Shown here: in pieces, positions 59,587 through 64,000 of the stretch
Layout: the number at the start of each line of letters is the position of its first letter
Position numbering within the stretch: the stretch's first letter is position 1
Origin: Methylobacterium goesingense
Lineage (GTDB): Bacteria > Pseudomonadota > Alphaproteobacteria > Rhizobiales > Beijerinckiaceae
NCBI RefSeq assembly: GCF_022179225.1
Contig: NZ_BPQL01000069.1
Span: 30,295-94,294 of the forward strand
DNA length: 64,000 nucleotides
Direction: 5' to 3'
Translations under genes and position numbers: made by a program
Notes under the pieces: generated by a model
Seen by the model: only the letters and a program-made list of their open reading frames with translations
The model's database searches: none
Told to the model about the DNA's origin: nothing

Positions 59587-61239
59587 GTGAGTCCCATCCG
59601 CACGCTCCGCTTCCTCCTCGGCGACCAGCTGACCCGCCGCATCGCCACCCTCACGGACCTCGACCCGGACCACGACGTGGTGCTGCTGGTCGAGGTCCGG
59701 GCGGAGGCGACCTACGTGCGCCACCATAAGCAGAAGATCGCTTTCCTGTTCTCGGCCATGCGGCATTTCGCGGCCGAGCTTGAGGCCGAGGGCGTGCGGG
59801 TGGATTACGTCCGCCTCGACGATTCCGCCAACACCGGCAGCTTCACCGGTGAGCTCATGCGCGCCATCGCCCGCCACGAACCCGACCGGGTCGTGGTCAC
59901 GGAGCCGGGCGAGTGGCGGGTCTGGGAGATGATGCAGGCCTGGCGCGACGATGCCGCGGTGCCGGTGCAGATCCGCGACGACAACCGCTTCCTCTGTCCC
60001 CGCGCCGACTTCGCCGCCTGGGCCGGGGACCGTCGGAGCCTGCGCATGGAGACGTTCTATCGCGGCATGCGCCGGCGTACCGGGCTGCTCATGGACGGGG
60101 GAGAGCCGACCGGCGGCCGTTGGAACTTCGACGCCGAGAACCGCAAGGGCCTGCCGAAGGGGCACACACTGCCCGAGCGGGTCGGCTTCCCGCCGGACGC
60201 CATCACCCGGGATGTGATCGCCCTCGTGGAGGCCGCGTTCGCCGACCATTTCGGCGCGACCGAGGCCTTCGCCTGGCCGGTGACCCGCGCCGACGCGCTC
60301 GCGGCCTTCCGGCACTTCCTCGCGGTCGGGCTGCCGCATTTCGGCGACTACCAGGACGCCATGCGGACGGGGGCCCCGTTCCTGTACCACGCACTCATTT
60401 CTCCGGCACTGAATGCCGGACTCCTTACGCCCGAGGAAGTCTGCCGCGCAGCGGAGCGGGCCTACCGCGAGGGGGCCGCCCCCCTCCACTGCGTCGAGGG
60501 CTTCATCCGGCAGATCCTGGGCTGGCGCGAATACGTGCGCGGGCTCTATTGGGCGCGGATGCCGGACTACGCGGGCTCGAATGCCCTGGAGGCCACCCGC
60601 GATCTGCCGTGGTTCTACTGGTCGGGCGAGACCGCGATGAACTGTCTGGCGCAGAGCATCGCCGACACGCGCGCGCATGCCTACGCCCACCACATCCAGC
60701 GCCTGATGGTGACGGGCAACTTCGCGCTGCTCGCCGGGATCGCACCGGCCCAGGTGGAGGAATGGTACCTCGTCGTCTACGCCGATGCCTACGAATGGGT
60801 GGAACTGCCCAATGTCCACGGCATGGTGCTCTGGGCCGATGGCGGCGTGATGGGCTCGAAGCCCTACGCGGCCTCCGGCGCCTACATCAACCGCATGTCG
60901 GATTACTGCCGGGGTTGCGCCTATGACGTGGCGAAGCGGACCGGTCCCACGGCCTGCCCGTTCAACGCGCTCTACTGGAATTTCCTGATCACGCATGCGG
61001 ACCGGCTGTCCGGCAATCCCCGCCTCGCGATGCCCTACCGAAACCTCGCGCGCCTCGACCCGAGCGTCCGGGCCGAAATCCAGGCGCAGGCGGCTCGCTT
61101 CCTCGACGGACTCGCGGCGCCGAGCCCGCCGGTCCAGGGCGCCCTCGATCTCGCGCCGCCGCCACGTCGCGCGCCGGCCCGGCGCAAGGTTCCCAAGGCT
61201 ACCAAGGCCCCTGGGGCTACCAAGGCGTCCAGGCCGTGA
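59587..61239 (+). CDS. Iron-sulfur bacterial cryptochrome/photolyase (FeS-BCP)
   Basis: The 550-residue product, started at a GTG with GGAGG upstream, is a deoxyribodipyrimidine photolyase-related protein. The N-terminal Rossmann domain reads TLRFLLGDQLTRRIATLTDL; the FAD domain has GDYQDAMRTGAPFLYHALIS and MVTGNFALLAGIAPAQVEEW. Four Cys (353, 441, 444, 457) match the [4Fe-4S] ligands of Agrobacterium PhrB in spacing (88 residues between the first two, then CxxC and 13). Such proteins repair (6-4) photoproducts and use a lumazine antenna. The C-terminus has a short KATKAPGATKA repeat. Confidence 0.93.
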   Translation: MSPIRTLRFLLGDQLTRRIATLTDLDPDHDVVLLVEVRAEATYVRHHKQKIAFLFSAMRHFAAELEAEGVRVDYVRLDDSANTGSFTGELMRAIARHEPDRVVVTEPGEWRVWEMMQAWRDDAAVPVQIRDDNRFLCPRADFAAWAGDRRSLRMETFYRGMRRRTGLLMDGGEPTGGRWNFDAENRKGLPKGHTLPERVGFPPDAITRDVIALVEAAFADHFGATEAFAWPVTRADALAAFRHFLAVGLPHFGDYQDAMRTGAPFLYHALISPALNAGLLTPEEVCRAAERAYREGAAPLHCVEGFIRQILGWREYVRGLYWARMPDYAGSNALEATRDLPWFYWSGETAMNCLAQSIADTRAHAYAHHIQRLMVTGNFALLAGIAPAQVEEWYLVVYADAYEWVELPNVHGMVLWADGGVMGSKPYAASGAYINRMSDYCRGCAYDVAKRTGPTACPFNALYWNFLITHADRLSGNPRLAMPYRNLARLDPSVRAEIQAQAARFLDGLAAPSPPVQGALDLAPPPRRAPARRKVPKATKAPGATKASRP

Positions 61240-61996
61240 GGCCCACATAGGCGGCGGTGTCCCGCCGGGCGCTGGCCATCTGCAGGCCGGCAGCGAGCCG
61301 CAGGCTGAATCGGCCGAGGGCGAAATCCGTCGCGTGCAGTCCGACATTCCATTTCGCGTAGCCGGTCTCGTCGCGATAATGCGCGAGTTCGGGCCCGAGA
61401 TAGGTGCCCCAGAACCGGTACCCCCAGGAGAGCCGGCCCCAGGCGCTCATGCGCGTGCTGCCGAGGATGAGCGTGGCCGTGAGCAGCGTATCGTCGCTCG
61501 GCCGGGCCCAGACCTCGCCGTGCAGGCGCAGGCCGAAGCGGGCGGGGAGCACCTGGACGCAGCTGCAGCCCGACAGCACGTCCATCGTGCCCTCAGGCCC
61601 CGCATAGGCCGCGACCACTCCCCATTCCGGGAACCACTGGTATCCGAACACCACGGCGCCGACGATGCTGTCCCGGGTCAGCGCGCCTTCCCGCCGGCGC
61701 CCGGCGCCGAGGTTCGCGAGGGCGACGAAGCCTTCCCGGTCGACCCGGTCGAGCGCCACCTTCGCGCCACCGCTGACGAAGACCGAGGGGCTCGCCTCCA
61801 GGCTGCCGAACAGCAGCAGCGAGGTGGGGGACGTCGCCTCCGCGCCCGCGACGGCCATCGGGGCGACGAACCCGCCGAGGCATCCCACGAGGCGCACCCA
61901 CCGGAGCGGGCCGCGAAGACATCCTCCATGGGATCGCAAGGGTCGGCCGGTCTCACAGCAACAGAAGCCGCAATCTTCAACGGTCTTGGTGCGCAA
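61217..61996 (-). CDS. bcsS: Cellulose biosynthesis protein BcsS-like
   Basis: The frame gives 259 residues, but the first 30 or so (with FCCC) look non-coding and the real start may be a GTG at 61897 (RLVGCLGGFVAPMAVAGAEA as the signal). The mature part matches BcsS: TSLLLFGSLEASPSVFVSGG, REGFVALANLGAGRRR and VVFGYQWFPEWGVVAAYAGP, with amphipathic strands typical of an outer-membrane barrel. BcsS is found with alphaproteobacterial cellulose or envelope polysaccharide genes, none of which are near here. It overlaps the photolyase 3' end by 23 bp, tail to tail. Confidence 0.72.
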   Translation of the reverse strand: MRTKTVEDCGFCCCETGRPLRSHGGCLRGPLRWVRLVGCLGGFVAPMAVAGAEATSPTSLLLFGSLEASPSVFVSGGAKVALDRVDREGFVALANLGAGRRREGALTRDSIVGAVVFGYQWFPEWGVVAAYAGPEGTMDVLSGCSCVQVLPARFGLRLHGEVWARPSDDTLLTATLILGSTRMSAWGRLSWGYRFWGTYLGPELAHYRDETGYAKWNVGLHATDFALGRFSLRLAAGLQMASARRDTAAYVGLTAWTPW

Positions 61997-62157
61997 TCAA
62001 CGCTGGGTTGAAAAACCTGATGCTTTTTCGAACGATCTCTCAACAGCTCAGCTCGCGCAGACGAGCGGTCGAAGTCGATGCGATATCTTAGAGAATTCGT
62101 TCTTGATAATTGAAACTTGAGGTTGTCTCTCTCGTGGGCCGTGTCATCGCGCACGCG

Positions 62158-62880
62158 ATGGATCGGACCGGTCGTCGGGAGCCCCCGATTCGCCGTGCGG
62201 TCCGGGGCGTTCGCTTGGCGTTGCGACTCAACTCGGCTACAGCCCGCCTCAGGACAGTCGCCAACGGCCGAGCTTTCTTGTCACCTGCTGCCAGAACTTC
62301 CGAAGTTCTCACCGTGCTCGCCGAGCAGGAGGGGGAACGCCTGACTGTCGGGGACATCGTCGCCGTCCTGAAGGATCGCGCGTTCGCGCTCCTCATCGTG
62401 ATCCTCGGGTTGCCGAACTGCCTGCCGATGCCGCCGCCGATTCCCCTGGTGTGCGGCCTGCTGCTGCTTCTGGTGGCGGTTCAGATCACGGCCGGCATGG
62501 CGTCGCCCTGGCTGCCGCGCGCGCTCCTGCGGCGCTCCGTGGCCCGCAAGGACGTTGAGCGCGCCGCCGGGCGGGCCGTGCCGCTGCTGCGCCGCCTCGA
62601 GCACTGGTCGCGTCCCCGCATGAGCCTGTTCGAGACCGGTCTCGGCATGCGCGGCGTCGGGCTGCTGCTGCTCACCCTGTCGCTGGCCCTGATCGTGGCC
62701 GCGCCCATCGTCGGCCAGATTCCCCTGGGGCTGGCGATCTGCCTTCTCGGCCTCGGTCTTGTGGAGCGCGACGGTGTCGTGGTCCTGGGCGGCGTCGCGA
62801 TCGGCGCCCTCGGCGTCCTGCTGAATGCCGGCTTCGTCTACGCGATCGTCTCGGGCATCATGGGCCTGTTCAACCTCTGA
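62158..62880 (+). CDS. ExoD-family membrane protein
   Basis: The 240-residue product, started at the ATG giving MDRTGRREPPIRRAVRGVRL, contains the ExoD core: TSEVLTVLAEQEGERLTVGD, AFALLIVILGLPNCLPMPPP (the conserved PNCLPxPP), and membrane segments VCGLLLLLVAVQITAGMASP and LLLLTLSLALIVAAPIVGQI. ExoD was named for an effect on exopolysaccharide and alkali tolerance in Sinorhizobium; its activity is unknown. Upstream in-frame starts (TTG at 62110) are possible because the N-terminal 60 residues are poorly conserved. Confidence 0.8.
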   Translation: MDRTGRREPPIRRAVRGVRLALRLNSATARLRTVANGRAFLSPAARTSEVLTVLAEQEGERLTVGDIVAVLKDRAFALLIVILGLPNCLPMPPPIPLVCGLLLLLVAVQITAGMASPWLPRALLRRSVARKDVERAAGRAVPLLRRLEHWSRPRMSLFETGLGMRGVGLLLLTLSLALIVAAPIVGQIPLGLAICLLGLGLVERDGVVVLGGVAIGALGVLLNAGFVYAIVSGIMGLFNL

Positions 62881-62929
62881 GGACCCGGCTCGTGAGGTCC
62901 CGGGCACGCCATGACGGCGCCCGCCGGGC

Positions 62930-63796
62930 TCAGGCTTCGAGGTGGCGCCCGCGGAACAGGCGATAGACCAGACCGCCGCGACGCCCGACCAGCATCGAGG
63001 CGAGGTAGAGGCCGCCAGCCGCCAGCACGATGGCGGGCCCGGTCGGCACGTCGGCCCGGTACGAGAAGCTGAGGCCGATCACGCTCGACAGCATGGCGAT
63101 CAGGACGGAGGCGGGGATCATCCCCGACAGGTCGGCGGCCCAGAACCGTGCCGCGATGGCCGGAAGCAGCATCAGCCCCACCGCCAGCAGGGTGCCGAGC
63201 GCCTGGAAGCCGCCCACGAGGTTCATCACCACGAGGCCCAGGAAGGCGTAATGCACCGGACCGCCGGCCCGGCTGACCGTGCGCAGGAACAGCGGGTCGA
63301 CGCATTCCATGACCAGCGGCCGGTAGATCGCCGCCAGGCCGAACAGCGTCACGGTCGCGATGCCGCCGAGGAGCCAGAGGGCCGGGTCGTCGAGCGCGAG
63401 CACGCTGCCGAACAGGATGTGCAGCAAATCGATCTGCGATCCGCGCAAGGAGACCAGCAGGACGCCGCCCGCCAGCGAGATCAGGTAGAAGGCGGCCAGA
63501 CTCGCATCCTCCTTGATGGCGGTGGAGCGGGTGACGAGCCCGGCCATCAGCGCCACGCACAGGCCCGCCGCGAGGCCGCCCAGCGTCATCGCGGGCAGCG
63601 ACAGCCCTGCGACCAGGAAGCCGACCGCCGCTCCCGGCAGGATGGCGTGGCTCATGGCATCGCTCATCAGGCTCATGCGCCGCAGCATCAGGAAAACGCC
63701 GACGGGCGGCGCCGAGAGCGAGAGGGCGAGGCAGCCGACCAGGGCCCGGCGCATGAAGCCGAACTCGATGAAGGGGCCGAACAGGAGGTCGATCAA
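62930..63796 (-). CDS. Zinc/manganese-type ABC transporter permease (ABC-3)
   Basis: The 288-residue membrane protein starts at a TTG overlapping the stop of the ATPase gene (TTGA). It has the ABC-3 permease pattern: GFMRRALVGCLALSLSAPPV, LMLRRMSLMSDAMSHAILPG (the conserved MSDAMSHAILPG), TAIKEDASLAAFYLISLAGG and LGTLLAVGLMLLPAIAARF. These permeases import zinc or manganese with a ZnuC-type ATPase and a periplasmic binding protein. The binding protein would lie outside the window. The His-rich ATPase tail favours zinc. Confidence 0.9.
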   Translation of the reverse strand: MIDLLFGPFIEFGFMRRALVGCLALSLSAPPVGVFLMLRRMSLMSDAMSHAILPGAAVGFLVAGLSLPAMTLGGLAAGLCVALMAGLVTRSTAIKEDASLAAFYLISLAGGVLLVSLRGSQIDLLHILFGSVLALDDPALWLLGGIATVTLFGLAAIYRPLVMECVDPLFLRTVSRAGGPVHYAFLGLVVMNLVGGFQALGTLLAVGLMLLPAIAARFWAADLSGMIPASVLIAMLSSVIGLSFSYRADVPTGPAIVLAAGGLYLASMLVGRRGGLVYRLFRGRHLEA

Positions 63797-64000
63797 GCGG
63801 CGTGTCCGTGGCCGCGCGCCGGATCGGGCGCGGCGGGCTTCGGGGGGCTCGGCACCTTGGCCGGCGAAGGCCCGTGATGCCCCTCCCCATGCGCGTGATG
63901 CTCATGGGCGTGGGCGTGGGCATGGGCGTGAGAATGGTCGTGGTCGTGGCCGGTCGCCGGCACCGCGTGGCGACCGCAGACGGCCGCGTCCTCGTCCCAG
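63793..64000 (-). CDS. Zinc-type ABC ATPase, C-terminal end only (partial)
   Basis: The frame is open at the window edge and ends at TGA (63793-63795). The visible 68 residues start WDEDAAVCGRHAVPATG and then hold a His-rich run: GHDHDHSHAHAHAHAHEHHA with HGEGHHG, about 13 His in 27 residues, and a last GHGHAA. Such tails are seen in zinc ABC transporter ATPases (ZnuC/AztA type) and may buffer or sense zinc. The nucleotide-binding domain itself lies outside the window, so the call relies on overlap with the permease gene and the His-rich tail. Confidence 0.72.
   Translation of the reverse strand, partial: WDEDAAVCGRHAVPATGHDHDHSHAHAHAHAHEHHAHGEGHHGPSPAKVPSPPKPAAPDPARGHGHAA

Overview
The window looks like a chromosomal segment of a Methylobacterium/Methylorubrum-type alphaproteobacterium (Hyphomicrobiales). 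Base composition is uniformly very GC-rich, genes overlap by 1-8 bp in compact operons, and the motility genes are of rhizobial type (motB-motC-motD, motE, and an FtcR/Rem-type regulator). The assignment is inferred from gene content and style; no 16S rRNA or methylotrophy marker is present. No rRNA, tRNA, CRISPR, insertion sequence or prophage was recognised.

Layout. (1) 1-21613, motility. The plus strand carries fliE (5' cut off by the window edge), flgG, flgA, flgI, motE, flgH, fliL, fliP, then a Tat-exported deaminase in an AT-richer insert, then fliF, a FliH-like gene, motB, motC, a 999-codon fliK/motD and a lytic transglycosylase. The minus strand carries ftcR, and separately motA-fliM-orf99-fliN-fliG-flhB-orf149. 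Together these give rod, P- and L-rings, MS ring, C-ring switch, stator, export gate parts and hook-length control. (2) 21767-23356: a DUF3606 protein, dut and a CitE-like lyase. (3) 23579-29287: a Pho box followed by pstS-pstC-pstA-pstB-phoU-phoB, the complete phosphate uptake and signalling unit. (4) 29301-36585: SDR and MFS genes; a secreted alpha/beta hydrolase with a beta-hydroxyacid dehydrogenase; and a periplasmic binding protein paired with a diguanylate cyclase. (5) 37092-42979: a GntR regulator, a SnoaL-like protein, a 13-bp palindromic operator candidate, and a branched-chain-type ABC importer whose LivM, LivG and LivF parts are fused in one 827-aa protein. (6) 42986-55396: mixed housekeeping genes, including an exonuclease, PAP2 protein, SelO, class III cyclase, MmcB, DedA, PdxY, PhzF-like, NUDIX-like, IF-1 with a clear terminator, and an orphan binding protein. 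(7) 55639-58290: a molybdenum-cofactor maturation cassette without its target enzyme. (8) 58295-61239: DUF2256, a formyltransferase-like protein and an iron-sulfur photolyase/cryptochrome. (9) 61217-64000: BcsS, ExoD-like, and a zinc/manganese-type ABC permease with the His-rich tail of its ATPase cut off by the window edge.

Points that stand out: the exported deaminase inside the flagellar locus, the LivMGF triple fusion with a degenerate first ABC signature, the binding-protein/diguanylate-cyclase pair, the photolyase neighbourhood, the very long FliK, and short tandem duplications lying on or next to stop codons (fliE, pstS, pstC, photolyase).
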